Position numbers and translations under genes: made by a program
Notes under the pieces: model-generated
Database searches by the model: none
Told to the model about the DNA's origin: nothing
What the model saw: only the letters and a program-made list of their open reading frames with translations
Assembly (NCBI GenBank): GCA_026874595.1
Contig: CM049315.1
Span: 40,312,164-40,376,163, forward strand
Length of the DNA: 64,000 bases
From: Sipunculus nudus
Taxonomy: Eukaryota; Annelida; Sipuncula; Golfingiida; Sipunculidae
Reading direction: 5' to 3'
Part shown: positions 1 through 8,828 of the stretch, one piece after another
How the letters are laid out: the number at the start of each line of letters is the position of its first letter
Numbering within the stretch: the stretch's first letter is position 1

Positions 1-315
1 CCAAACCCGATGAACATTCTGTACACCGTCGCCCAGCAACTGTCAACATGTGACGTGAATACACAGAATTATATATACACTCCAGCTGCACCTATCGTCG
101 CAACGCCAAACAATGCAACTGCGCATAACTACGCCTCAAACACGGCCGCCATGGATACGCAGGAACTTTTGAATGTGACGAACACGATGACGGACAAGCT
201 GCACAGGGCCATCAGCAGCTTTCAACAGTCGATGGCCATGCTGGAAGACGTCAAACAGAACTTTCAACAGTTGCAGCAACAAGTACTCCTAGTTTTCCCA
301 CGGGGATCAGCATAA
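1..315 (+). CDS. C-terminal end of an unrecognised protein (partial)
   Basis: The reading frame is open from the first base of the window and stops at 315, so this is probably the 3' end of a gene that starts outside. The visible part (about 104 residues) is rich in Asn, Thr, Ala and Gln. Its last third, with a run of Gln-rich heptad-like residues, looks helical or coiled-coil. An ATG at 10 exists, but nothing shows that it is the true start. I do not recognise the family. It is followed by a long AT-rich non-coding stretch, which fits a gene end. Confidence 0.45.
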   Translation, partial: PNPMNILYTVAQQLSTCDVNTQNYIYTPAAPIVATPNNATAHNYASNTAAMDTQELLNVTNTMTDKLHRAISSFQQSMAMLEDVKQNFQQLQQQVLLVFPRGSA

Positions 316-1023
316 ACTGATACTTTCCACGTAAAACGTAATGTGGTTCTGTGTCATTGTGACAAAGCGAGCCAACACGAAACTCAAAATGCTTGACTGT
401 TTATTGTGTATGGAGATGTAAATATATGCTAAAGGTTATGTTTAAAGTTGATTACTGTTGATCATGTAAAATGTCAAAATGAAATGTCGAAATGAAATGT
501 CAAAATGAAATGTCAAAATGAAATGTTAAATGAAATGTCAAAATGGAATTTCAAAATGAAATCTTAACATGATATGTCTAACTGTGTATGTTTCAAAACA
601 GCGATCACGGATGATATATATATTATTATACGGCTTAACCATATATGCTTGTCTCATACGTCACCTGACGTTATGCTAAAAGATGATTACTGTTGATAAT
701 GTCAAATGTAAATGAAATGTCAAAATGAAATGTCAAAATTAAATGTTAACATGAAATGTCTAACTGTGTATGTTTCAAAACAGCGATAACGGATGATATA
801 TATATTATTATACGGCTAAACAATAGATACTAGTCTCAAACGTACGTCTTGTTGTTTTCTGAAAAGGACATTGTATGACAGCGTCTGTATGGTATGTGAT
901 ATAACGTAAAAAACCACTATTGATCAGAGTTTGGGATTGTGGATACTTAATACATAATATTAAATAAATATAGCTTTATATTTTCGGTACGCCCATTTTA
1001 CATGCCATCATTAAAAATGTCAA

Positions 1024-1054
<31 letters not shown>
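316..1054. repeat. AT-rich non-coding region with tandem repeats
   Basis: No convincing gene is seen here. About 471-562 and 703-760 are runs of a degenerate 12-13-base unit of the type aaatgaaatgtca. A block of about 60 bases at 577-637 recurs at 757-817 with almost no change (both contain gtttcaaaacagcgat followed by a TA-rich stretch), so a segment of about 180 bp has been tandemly duplicated. A TA dinucleotide run occupies about 1023-1048. Such blocks often vary in length between isolates. Confidence 0.75.
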
Positions 1055-1055
<1 letters not shown>

Positions 1056-1435
1056 TGATAGACTCCATGCTATCGAAATATATTTCACGATCCACCAAGA
1101 TGCCAGCATTCAGTCATTCTAAGTCTGACTCAGATATTAAATCAGTTACACATATCTCCTCTGTGGACATGGTTAAAATAGTTCCGGTAACATACGATAG
1201 GGGGCGCTGCCTCATACAGCACTGGTCAACACAACAAAATAGCCCTTTGCCGGACAACGGTCTACATGACATTTACGAAATACCTGCTAAAATTTTAGGA
1301 AAAATATGCCTCCAACGTTCCACGAGTAACATTTACGATATCTTCGCCAGATTTCGCGTGCATCTTGCACAAACGATAATTCTGCCACACACCAAAGATT
1401 TAAATGTGTCCCAGACGGCTCCCCTGTGTCTGTGA
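1055..1435 (+). CDS. small hypothetical protein, 126 aa, doubtful
   Basis: An ATG at 1055 just downstream of the TA repeat opens a 126-codon frame. The product has no signal peptide, membrane segment or motif I recognise. Its last codons read through the first copy of the 19-bp direct repeat that flanks the tRNA segment, so the end of the frame may be shaped by that duplication. There is no clear poly(A) signal right after the stop. It could be a real accessory gene or a chance frame. Confidence 0.25.
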
Positions 1436-1637
1436 CGTCACACTTTCCATCAGCCAATCAAATCAAGGAACAGTACCTGTTCATGATAACATAAGAAACT
1501 CACGTACACAAAGCATGTAGTCCCTGTGGCGCAACGGTTAGCGCGTCCGGCTGTTAATCGGAAGGTTGGTGGTTCGAGCCCACCCAGGGACGTTATACCT
1601 CTATGGGCGCTTTTGGCTCCCAGACGGCTCCCCTGTG
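1410..1637. repeat. 19-bp direct repeats flanking a tRNA-containing segment
   Basis: The sequence cccagacggctcccctgtg occurs at 1410-1428 and again, identically, at 1619-1637. Between the copies lie about 190 bp holding a CRE-like tgacgtca at about 1433, a complete tRNA-Asn gene and a short T-run. The arrangement resembles a target-site duplication around an inserted tRNA-bearing segment, but a simple local tandem duplication would look similar. Confidence 0.7.
1520..1592 (+). tRNA. tRNA-Asn (anticodon GTT)
   Basis: A complete 73-base cloverleaf can be drawn. It has a perfect 7-bp acceptor stem (gtcccTG with CAgggac), a D-stem GCGC/GCGC, an anticodon stem with loop CTGTTAA (anticodon GTT), a T-arm GGTGG/CCACC with loop TTCGAGC, and discriminator G. 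Internal A-box and B-box sequences match normal Pol III promoters, and a TTTT run follows at 1611. There is no intron and no encoded CCA. The sequence is of the ordinary metazoan nuclear tRNA-Asn type, so I infer capture from a host genome. It sits between two direct repeats and next to the large palindrome. Confidence 0.93.
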
Positions 1638-1671
1638 GGGGAGGGGGGGACTTGAGGGGGGGAGGGGGCGG

Positions 1672-4384
1672 CCCCTCCCTCTGCCTTATGTCAAGAAGTA
1701 GTAGAGTTGTGGGCTTGTGGCCACCAGGGGTCGGTTGTGTGGTTCAAGTCAGAAGTAGACCAGTTGTAGGTTTGGGGATCGCCGGCAGGGGGGGGGGGGG
1801 AAAGAGTCGGTAGGATGTGAAAGGTCGGTCTGGGTCTTCGAGGTTAGAGATGAAAGGTCAGTAGGGTTTACCGGGGGGGGGGGGACCAGGGGAGTTCTGG
1901 GTGGGATCGCCTGGCGGGGGGGAACAGGGGAGTTCTGGGTAGGATCGCCCGGCGGGGGGGAACAGGGGAGTCCTGGTTGGGATCGGAGACCCATGTGAAT
2001 GGTTAAAGAGTGTTCATCGGATATCATCGGTACTGGAAAAGCCACAGGTGTGCAATGCATGTCAAAGCACTAGGGGATCGTTCAGATCCCGACAGAGGGT
2101 CTCCACTGGGGCCGAGGCCCCTATAGAAATTTCTCCACAGGGCTCGTGGTGGGGGCTTCGCCCCCGGGAAGAATACTTTATGTGGGATCGATCCCTACAA
2201 AGAATATACACAGGGGGCGAGGCCCCCATAAGGAATTACATGGAAGGCCCGTGGTGGGGGCCTCGCCCCCGGGAATAATACTTAATGGGGGATCGATCCC
2301 TAAAAAGAATATACCCCGGGGGCGAGGCCCCCATAAGGAAATATATGGAAGGCCCGTGGTGGGGGCCTCGCCCCCAGGTGATAATACTTTATGTGGGATC
2401 GATCCCTAAAAAGAATATACACAGGGGGCGAGGCCCCCATAAGGAATTACATGGAGGGCCCGTGGTGGGGGCCTCGCCCCCGGGAATAATATTTTATGGG
2501 GGATCGATCCCTAAAAAGAATATACACAGGGGGCGAGGCCCCCATAAGGAATTTATAGGAAGGCCCGTGGTGGGGGCCTCGCCCCCAGGGGAAAATACTT
2601 TATGTGGGATCGATCCCTAAAAAGAATATACACAGGGGGCGAGGCCCCCATAAGGAATTTATAGGAAGGCCCGTGGTGGGGGCCTCGCCCCCAGGGGAAA
2701 ATACTTTATGTGGGATCGATCCCTAAAAAGAATATACACAGGGGGCGAGGCCCCCATAAGGAATTACATGGAAGGCCCGTGGTGGGGGCCTCGCCCCCAG
2801 GGGAAAATACTTTATGTGGGATCGATCCCTAAAAAGAATATACCCCGGGGGCGAGGCCCCCATAAGGAAATATATGGAAGAATCGTGATGGGGGCCTCGC
2901 CCCCGGGAGAATACTGTATGGGGATCGGGGCGCCGAAGGCGCCAATACACAGATGTATGTATGGAGGGCGCCTTCGGCGCCTCGATCCCTAAAATGAATA
3001 TTCCCGGGGGGCGAGGCCCCCACCACGGGCCCTCCATCTAAATCCTTATGGGGGCCTCGCCCCCAGTATATATTCTTTTTAGGGATCGATCCCACATAAA
3101 TTATTAACCCCTGGGGGCGAGGCCCCCACCACGTGCCTTCCATGTATTTCCCTATGGGGGCCTCGCCCCCAGTGTATATTCTTTGTAGGGATCGATCCCA
3201 CATAAAGTATTATCCCCTGGGGGCGAGGCCCCCACCACGTGCCTTCCATGTATTTCCTTATGGGGGCCTCGCCCCCAGTGTATATTCTTTGTAGGGATCG
3301 ATCCCACATAAAGTATTATCCCCTGGGGGCGAGGCCCCCACCACGTGCCTTCCATGTAATTCCTGATGGGGGCTTCGCCCCCGGGTATATTCATTGTAGG
3401 GATCGATCCCACATAAAGTATTTTCCCCTGGGGGCGAGGCCCCCACCACGGGCCTTCCATGTAATTCCTTATGGGGGCCTCGCCCCCGGGTATATTCTTT
3501 GTAGGGATCGATCCCACATAAAGTATTTTCCCCTGGGGGCGAGGCCCCCACCACGGGCCTTCCATGTAATTCCTTATGGGGGCCTCGCCCCCTGTGTATA
3601 TTCTTTTTAGGGATCGATCCAAAATAAAGTATTTTCCCCTGGGGGCGAGGCCCCCACCACGGCCCTCCATGTTATTCCTTATGGGGGCCTCGCCCCCTGT
3701 GTGTATTCTTTTTAGGGATCGATCCCCCATAAAGTATAATCCCCTGGGGGCGAGGCCCCCACCACGGGCCCTCCATGTAATTCCTTATGGGGGCCTCGCC
3801 CCCTGTGTGTATTCTTTTTAGGGATCGATCCCCCATAAAGTATTATCCCCTGGGGGCGAGGCCCCCACCACGACCCCTGTGGAGAAACCTCTATAGGGGC
3901 CTCGGCCCCAGGGGAGATTCTGTGGTGATCGGAACGATTCCATTGTGCTTTGACGTGCGTTGCACACCGTTGGCTTTCCCAGTACCGATGATACCCGACG
4001 ATCACTCTTTAACCATTCACATCCGTATACGAACCCACCTAGGACTCCCCTGTTCCCCCCCCCCTTGTGACCCCTGTTGACCTTTCCCCTCCGACCCGAT
4101 CCCACTCACAACTCCCCTGTTCCCCCCCAGGCGACCCCTGCTGACCTTTCCCCTTCGACCCGATCCCATCCAGAACTCCCCTGTTCTCCCCCCCCCCCGG
4201 CGACCCCTGTTGACCTTTCACATCCGACCTCGACGACCCCAACCGACCTTTCACATCCAACCGACCCTTATTCACCTCCTGCCGGTGATCCCCAAACCTA
4301 CAACCGGTCTAGTTCTGACTTGAACCACACAACCGGCCACAGACCCACAACTCTACTACTTCTTGACATAAGGCAGAGGGAGGG
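1672..4384. repeat. 2.7-kb imperfect palindrome built of ~105-bp repeat units
   Basis: The outer ends mirror each other: cccctccctctgcc at about 1673 matches ggcagagggaggg ending at 4383, and the complementarity continues inward through G-rich (left) and C-rich (right) tracts. Inside, units of 104-106 bp centred on GATCGATC occur at about 2187, 2291, 2397, 2502, 2608, 2714 and 2820. They recur in inverted orientation at about 3084, 3190, 3296, 3401, 3506, 3612, 3717 and 3823. Each unit carries gggggcgaggccccc and its inverted copy about 30 bp away, so each can fold by itself. The arms differ in many bases, so this is not a simple fold-back assembly error. Frames read through it encode repetitive peptides and are not credible genes. 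Possible roles are a replication origin, a genome-end junction or a mobile structural element. Confidence 0.9.
2929..2981. repeat. central hairpin pair of the palindrome
   Basis: In the unit near the axis, the GATCGATC core is split by an insert of about 58 bp. It holds ggcgccgaaggcgcc at 2929-2943 and its exact reverse complement at 2967-2981, separated by 23 bases (agatgtatgtatgga within). Each copy is itself a near-palindrome, so alternative hairpins are possible. It lies close to, but slightly left of, the geometric centre of the outer arms (about 3028). Confidence 0.75.
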
Positions 4385-4758
4385 ACCTGGTGAACCACGT
4401 TTGGCAATATCGTCTGCCTAGAAACCGGACTACGGTTCCCGACATGTACTTTTGGTACAGACAACAACCTGCCACCGCGAAAAACTGTGCCGTAGTAAGG
4501 AAATACCCAGATGGATATTTCTGGGAAGCTGTGGACTGCGAAAGCCGCCATCAAATCGTCTGCATGAGTCATCGTTCTCTATCGACAAGACGTAATGGCG
4601 CAATGGTCAACGTGCCTACACGCTACCCGCACAACGCATCGGATACTGCTACTGCTACTGGGACATATTCTACCGCGTCATCACACCGCTCTATATCGCA
4701 CGCCGTTATCATACGTACATGTCTATCACTGTGCGTCAGTATCATTACGTCAATCTAA
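4384..4758 (+). pseudogene. truncated C-type-lectin-like fragment
   Basis: From 4384 the frame encodes a segment closely matching the second half of the second lectin-like domain of the gene at 5188-6513. The shared features are a VxHVWxY stretch, PDxYFWY, a QP motif, NCAxVRK and the final Cys-x-SRHQ-x-xC. The frame has a stop codon just upstream (4369) and no ATG at its beginning, so the signal peptide, the first lectin domain and the start of the second are absent. After the last conserved Cys the two copies diverge. The homology begins exactly where the palindrome ends. It is most simply a decayed duplicate cut by a rearrangement; a downstream exon of a spliced gene is the alternative. Confidence 0.7.
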
Positions 4759-5187
4759 AAAATCAGACGGGAGGATCATGAAAAACAATACGCCCCCGTA
4801 TGGGGATTCACATGCGCGGAAGATATTACCCAGGAAGTAACATGACACAACGTGATGCATGTAAATTACTTGCTTATCAGATATTTCCTTTTTTTTGTGC
4901 GTAGGCCGGTGAGGCGGATGTTTTAACACTCCTGATGCTGTAACGAAAATTAAACCTGGTTTTTCCCGAAACATTCCCGGGGTGTAACATGACGCAATGT
5001 CACGAACTTGACACGACGACTGTTGCATCACGCAGCTATATAAAGACCAGGTCTGCCGGAGATTTGAATCATATTCGCCCAGTCTTCACAGCAGCCTGGT
5101 GTTCCGTCGGACCGAAGCCTCTGTTGCAGTAAGTGTTGTTACGTGTTACGCTTGTTCTATGCTAGAACACGTTCTCTCAGTGTGTGA
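4759..5187. other. upstream region of the lectin gene
   Basis: No gene is seen. Two short similar stretches, each beginning taacatgac (about 4839 and 4986), look like a diverged duplication. The TATA element at 5037 lies near the right end and probably serves the lectin gene. Confidence 0.5.
5037..5044 (+). promoter_or_regulatory. TATA box of the lectin-like gene
   Basis: The motif tatataaa lies about 150 bases before the ATG at 5188, which predicts a start of transcription near 5065-5075 and a leader of about 115 bases. The ATG at 5159 in another frame would precede the gene's ATG in the mRNA. Confidence 0.55.
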
Positions 5188-6513
5188 ATGCTGTTCCGTA
5201 TCATCATGCTACGTTTCCATCTGCTGTATCTGTTGTTGTTCGTCACCACGTCTGCTGGCCGTTCACATCCCGCGTTCCGTTCTCTCCAATTGTCTTTGAC
5301 AAACGCTGAAGCCGGGCACGCGTGCAGTATCTTAGGAGGGCAGACGTGGGCTCTGCCTGTACCCGACAATGTGTCAGACGCTGTAGCGTTTCATGAAAGA
5401 CTGACTGCCTTTATGAGCAGCGCTGGTGTTACGGAATCATGGATATCTCTGAAAGGGAAGAAGCTCAAACAGTGGCGCGTGTCTGGCCGTTATCGTTTCT
5501 GCGGTACTATACGCCAGGTGTACAATATGCCGGGGCAACATTGCGCTCTGTTGAGACCTAGGGGGAACACCCTCCTCCCCTTCTACTGCAATGGACGCGA
5601 CGTAGACTTTGGTTATGTCTGCGAACTGCCTACCGCTACCGGGTGTCCTCTGTGGTTTTCAGGACATTACTGTGAATGCAAACATCAGAACGGACCTTGC
5701 TACATATTCGGACCTGGTGTCAGCAGTTGGTTTGAGGCTAGGAATCTGTGTGTTAGCATAGGAGCGCGGTTGGCCTCGGTCAAGAACGAAAAAGAGATAA
5801 AGGCATTGTCCAGAGTGCTCTACAAGTCTGTTTTAGCGCGTCACGTGTACTGGCTTGATGTTGTGGACCACGTTTGGGAATACCATTTCTCAGGCAACCG
5901 GTCTGCTATTCCAGACATTTACTTTTGGTACAAAGACCAACCTAAGCCAAATATAAACTGTGCCATTGTCAGGAAATTCCCCAAAGGTTTCTTGTGGAAA
6001 GCTGTGCCGTGCCACAGCCGCCACCAGGTGATTTGTATGAACACCATCGAACGGCACCAGAGCGTCGCGTCTGCGTACGACTTGTCTGTCAGCCCAGCTC
6101 AGGATACTGGCACCTCCCGGTACCCGCTCCGTATTCCACATCAGCTGCACGTACATGCGTTTGCCGACCCCTTAGGACTATCTGCACGTGATCCAGGTGT
6201 ATGCAAAGACGCATACATGTCGTCAGGAGACGACTCTGAACCAGGCGCTCCGTATATACTATTTTCAGGCAGCAGCCCTGCACCTAGCACTGTTTCTTCT
6301 ATATCCAACAACGCAAACAAAGACGGCTATGTTAATGTACGTTCGCTCACAAGTCCCAGTCCCATGATACCCGTCGATCCACAGCCCGATATTTCCACAG
6401 TTGCTCCCACAAACGCAATGAGAAATCTGTCTGCCGGTTTTCGAAAGCCGTGTGCAGACACATTACTGCTGCTGTCTATTGTCACCAATGCTTTAAACGT
6501 CTGCATACGTTAA
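5188..6513 (+). CDS. secreted or surface glycoprotein with two C-type-lectin-like domains
   Basis: The 441-residue product begins with a signal peptide (hydrophobic core about residues 7-22). A first lectin-like domain covers about 32-146 and a second about 153-283, each with the expected pattern of paired Cys and WxxF/W residues. The second domain has QPK where sugar-binding lectins have EPN or QPD, and no clear WND, so classical calcium-dependent sugar binding is doubtful. A Ser/Thr/Pro-rich stalk follows. The last 18 residues are hydrophobic without a cytoplasmic tail, suggesting a GPI anchor or a very short membrane anchor. A fragment of a paralogue lies just upstream at 4384. Viral lectin-like proteins of this sort commonly act at the host surface or in immune interaction, which is inference here. 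Confidence 0.8.
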   Translation: MLFRIIMLRFHLLYLLLFVTTSAGRSHPAFRSLQLSLTNAEAGHACSILGGQTWALPVPDNVSDAVAFHERLTAFMSSAGVTESWISLKGKKLKQWRVSGRYRFCGTIRQVYNMPGQHCALLRPRGNTLLPFYCNGRDVDFGYVCELPTATGCPLWFSGHYCECKHQNGPCYIFGPGVSSWFEARNLCVSIGARLASVKNEKEIKALSRVLYKSVLARHVYWLDVVDHVWEYHFSGNRSAIPDIYFWYKDQPKPNINCAIVRKFPKGFLWKAVPCHSRHQVICMNTIERHQSVASAYDLSVSPAQDTGTSRYPLRIPHQLHVHAFADPLGLSARDPGVCKDAYMSSGDDSEPGAPYILFSGSSPAPSTVSSISNNANKDGYVNVRSLTSPSPMIPVDPQPDISTVAPTNAMRNLSAGFRKPCADTLLLLSIVTNALNVCIR

Positions 6514-6774
6514 GATTTGCTGCAGTCGAGGAGGATAAAATGGAACAAGGACCTTTCTGTCGCATTCGGACGACTAGCTCTGTATATACTTAGACCATGT
6601 ATAGTATAATCAAGATGTTTTCTTTTGTACAGTTGTTAGTGTCATGCAGTTTGTGTGTTATGATATATATTTGGAATTGTACAGTGTTTCATACGTGTTA
6701 ACCACCCCATTTATCTGTGTGGGTAGGGTAAGGCAAGGGTGACTGTATACATCGTGTGAAGTGTAGCTTTATAC

Positions 6775-6780
6775 AATAAA
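6775..6780 (+). terminator. poly(A) signal for the lectin-like gene
   Basis: AATAAA lies about 260 bases after the stop codon and is followed by a GT-rich stretch at about 6795-6812, a typical cleavage-site context. Confidence 0.6.
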
Positions 6781-6885
6781 CACATTTGTACTATGTCAAG
6801 GTTTGTTTTGTTTTTATCTCTCATGCTCAAACACGAAATGATTGTGAACCCACTTGTGAATGACTGTTTGTGAATCCACAAAACC

Positions 6886-6891
6886 TTTATT
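6886..6891 (-). terminator. poly(A) signal for the transposase gene
   Basis: TTTATT on the plus strand (AATAAA on the minus strand), about 120 bases beyond the stop codon of the gene at 7011-8828. Confidence 0.5.
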
Positions 6892-7010
6892 CTTTTTTAC
6901 CGCGACACTAATGTTTTGTTACGGTAGATTCAACAACATCACTTTATAAACACATAACACATCGATTTGCATTTTATACAAACATTCGATTTAACACAGG
7001 CCCTCCATGT

Positions 7011-8828
7011 TCACAGTGCGGGTGCGTACACCCTGGCGCATTGCTTCAACAGTTGGTCGGGTGACAGGGCCCCTTCCTGGTATTGTGCCCACAGCTCGAA
7101 CAAGCGACCTTGCATGTCCCTGTACAGTGACCGTTGGTAGCGGGCGACTTTATGTTCTGGCAACAGCTGCACCTGAACTCTTATGTTTAAGGCCTCCTCG
7201 TACAGGAGGGCTATCAACAGGTACAGAGAAATATTTGTCCTTTTCACCCGGCTTTGTATCCTGCGGTGCCACCCTTCACAGTCATTGTTGGTTCTCACGC
7301 TCTGCATGAATCCGGACCAGGCGGCGGGAGGCCACGTTGTAGAGTTTATCCACGTCTTCCGCACGTAGCGGGTCAACCTGCGCAGTGACTGTTTGAGTGT
7401 GGCGTTTTCCAGACGGTTGAAAGCCCCTGGTATCTCCGATGCTGGTAGGAAAGGCAGTGCTAGCAACCGTCGGCATGTCTTGTGTACCAGGTTGTTGCGG
7501 GTGTAGGCCGACTGCAGGCCCAGGCTTTGCACATGCCTCCATACGGCTTGGGTCCAGTGGAAAGCGCATCCTTTTAACCGGACGCTCGGCATGACCTTCC
7601 TGACGGCGTTCCATACAGCCTTCTCGAAGTCCAGCATTATTTCTTGTACGCACGTGGTCGGGGGCAGCAACCCCATCAAGTGTTTGAAAACGTCAACGTA
7701 ATCCTTTTCACGTTTCCCGGACATCAACACGAACACCAGTGGGACCTGTTTGTAAGTGTCGTTGCGGCGTATGAACACGTGCACGCTGTACAACTGGGTG
7801 AAAGGTTGTTTCACGAGCTTGAAGGTGCCGTCCATGTACCACCGTTTCGCTTTGGCGAGCAGTTGCAGCATGTTGCGTGTTGCAAACACGAGGTGCCTCT
7901 TGCCGTCGGTGTGTATGTCACCGTGCAGGAAATCTGTTGGGACGGCTCTTTCTTCCAAGTGGAAGTCGAGGTTCCTGGGGTGAGGAGGTCTCTTGTTCTG
8001 TCTGTGCCTGTTTGCTGCGCGTATCAGGTGTTTGGTTTTAGGTATGGCCGTGCAGATTTCGCCGGGTTTCAGGTCCCTGCGTAAAACCCCTTCCACAACC
8101 TCGCCTGCCGGCGCGAACAGGTCAGCTTCTGCCTTTTTCTTTATGCTCCACGATATCTCGGCAGCCCTGTGAGCACCCGGGAGGGGACCGTGTGTGTGGG
8201 AATGAATGCCGGGTTGGAAATGGTGTTTGCCGCCTCTTGTTCTTTGCACGACGGAAGCTTGGCAGCGGGCGCGTTTGTTGCGTTTGATGCAGTTCCAGTA
8301 GACGACGCCGTTCCTCCGGAATTTCACTGTGAAACTGTACCCTGTATCTGTGAAAAGTTTGTCCTTACCCCGTTTGCTGCCACCGGATACCAAGTGCCAT
8401 TTTGTCCGGTTCGCCTGATCGAGGAGTGTTTCCTGTTCGGCGTCGGCGTGTTCGTCATCGCTTCCTGTGACCGACGTTTCGTCAAACACGTCAGGCGTCC
8501 CGTAGATGTCTGCAGCGTCACGTTGCCCTTGACCTTGTCCGCTCTTGCTCAGGCACTGAGGCGAGTTCTGTGTTGATCGCGGGCTCGAGTGGCAAGAGCC
8601 AGACAGTACGTCACAAAGGCTGACGTGGAGGTTTTTTTCCTTGTCCGGACCAGAGGGACTGCTTTCAACGCTGCTGCTGTTTATGTCGTACAGGGTGACG
8701 GAAAGCCTCTGCCTTTTGTTTTTGGGTGATGCTTCTGGCGTTGAGTACGACCGTTTCTTCTGTAACTGCATGTTTTCCGGGTTCGAACGTCGCTCGCACT
8801 TGGTCGGCATGTCATCTGTGCAGGGCAA
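7011..8828 (-). CDS. MULE-type transposase with FLYWCH zinc finger
   Basis: The 605-residue protein has a Ser-rich basic N-terminus with KKR/KNKRQR nuclear-localisation-like motifs (about 24-41). A FLYWCH-type finger spans about 144-211 (Cys180, Cys189, His209 or His211 as likely ligands). A MULE-class catalytic core covers about 330-520. The expected acidic triad is visible: Asp333 in WYMDGTFK, Asp400 in IMLDFE and Glu517 in NNDCEGWH. The family's CxxH signature is Cys421/His424 in GCAFHW. No stop or frameshift breaks the frame. Known family members move DNA of Mutator-like elements by cut and paste, and related domains have been domesticated as DNA-binding regulators. I see no clear terminal inverted repeats in the flanks, so either a captured, immobile copy or a domesticated gene fits. 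Confidence 0.85.
   Translation of the reverse strand: MPCTDDMPTKCERRSNPENMQLQKKRSYSTPEASPKNKRQRLSVTLYDINSSSVESSPSGPDKEKNLHVSLCDVLSGSCHSSPRSTQNSPQCLSKSGQGQGQRDAADIYGTPDVFDETSVTGSDDEHADAEQETLLDQANRTKWHLVSGGSKRGKDKLFTDTGYSFTVKFRRNGVVYWNCIKRNKRARCQASVVQRTRGGKHHFQPGIHSHTHGPLPGAHRAAEISWSIKKKAEADLFAPAGEVVEGVLRRDLKPGEICTAIPKTKHLIRAANRHRQNKRPPHPRNLDFHLEERAVPTDFLHGDIHTDGKRHLVFATRNMLQLLAKAKRWYMDGTFKLVKQPFTQLYSVHVFIRRNDTYKQVPLVFVLMSGKREKDYVDVFKHLMGLLPPTTCVQEIMLDFEKAVWNAVRKVMPSVRLKGCAFHWTQAVWRHVQSLGLQSAYTRNNLVHKTCRRLLALPFLPASEIPGAFNRLENATLKQSLRRLTRYVRKTWINSTTWPPAAWSGFMQSVRTNNDCEGWHRRIQSRVKRTNISLYLLIALLYEEALNIRVQVQLLPEHKVARYQRSLYRDMQGRLFELWAQYQEGALSPDQLLKQCARVYAPAL

Larger units (their letters stand above)
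6514..7010. other. intergenic region between convergent genes
   Basis: This is the 3' flank of the lectin gene (plus-strand AATAAA at 6775-6780) and of the transposase gene (minus-strand AATAAA at 6886-6891). Otherwise it is AT-rich sequence with no supported gene. Confidence 0.6.

Noticed and set aside
1526-1813. Frame of 95 codons over the tRNA and the G-rich left arm
   Set aside because: It translates the tRNA gene and G-rich repeat; not credible as protein.
2048-3821. Many overlapping reading frames of 76-192 codons encoding GGEAPI/GPWWGPRP-type repeats on both strands
   Set aside because: They are the translation of the ~105-bp palindromic units, occur on both strands and in several frames, and have no independent start or coding signal.
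2187-3830. CRISPR-like array
   Set aside because: The repeat period is fully occupied by repeat; there are no unique spacers, orientation flips at the centre and each unit is internally palindromic.
1672-4384. Palindrome as an assembly fold-back artefact
   Set aside because: The arms differ in many positions and in unit count, and the axis has a distinct insert, which a simple fold-back would not produce; long reads would still settle it.
5099-5299. Cys-rich plus-strand frame overlapping the start of the lectin gene
   Set aside because: Overlaps the signal peptide and first domain of a well-supported gene in another frame; it reads as a shadow, although an upstream short frame in the leader is possible.
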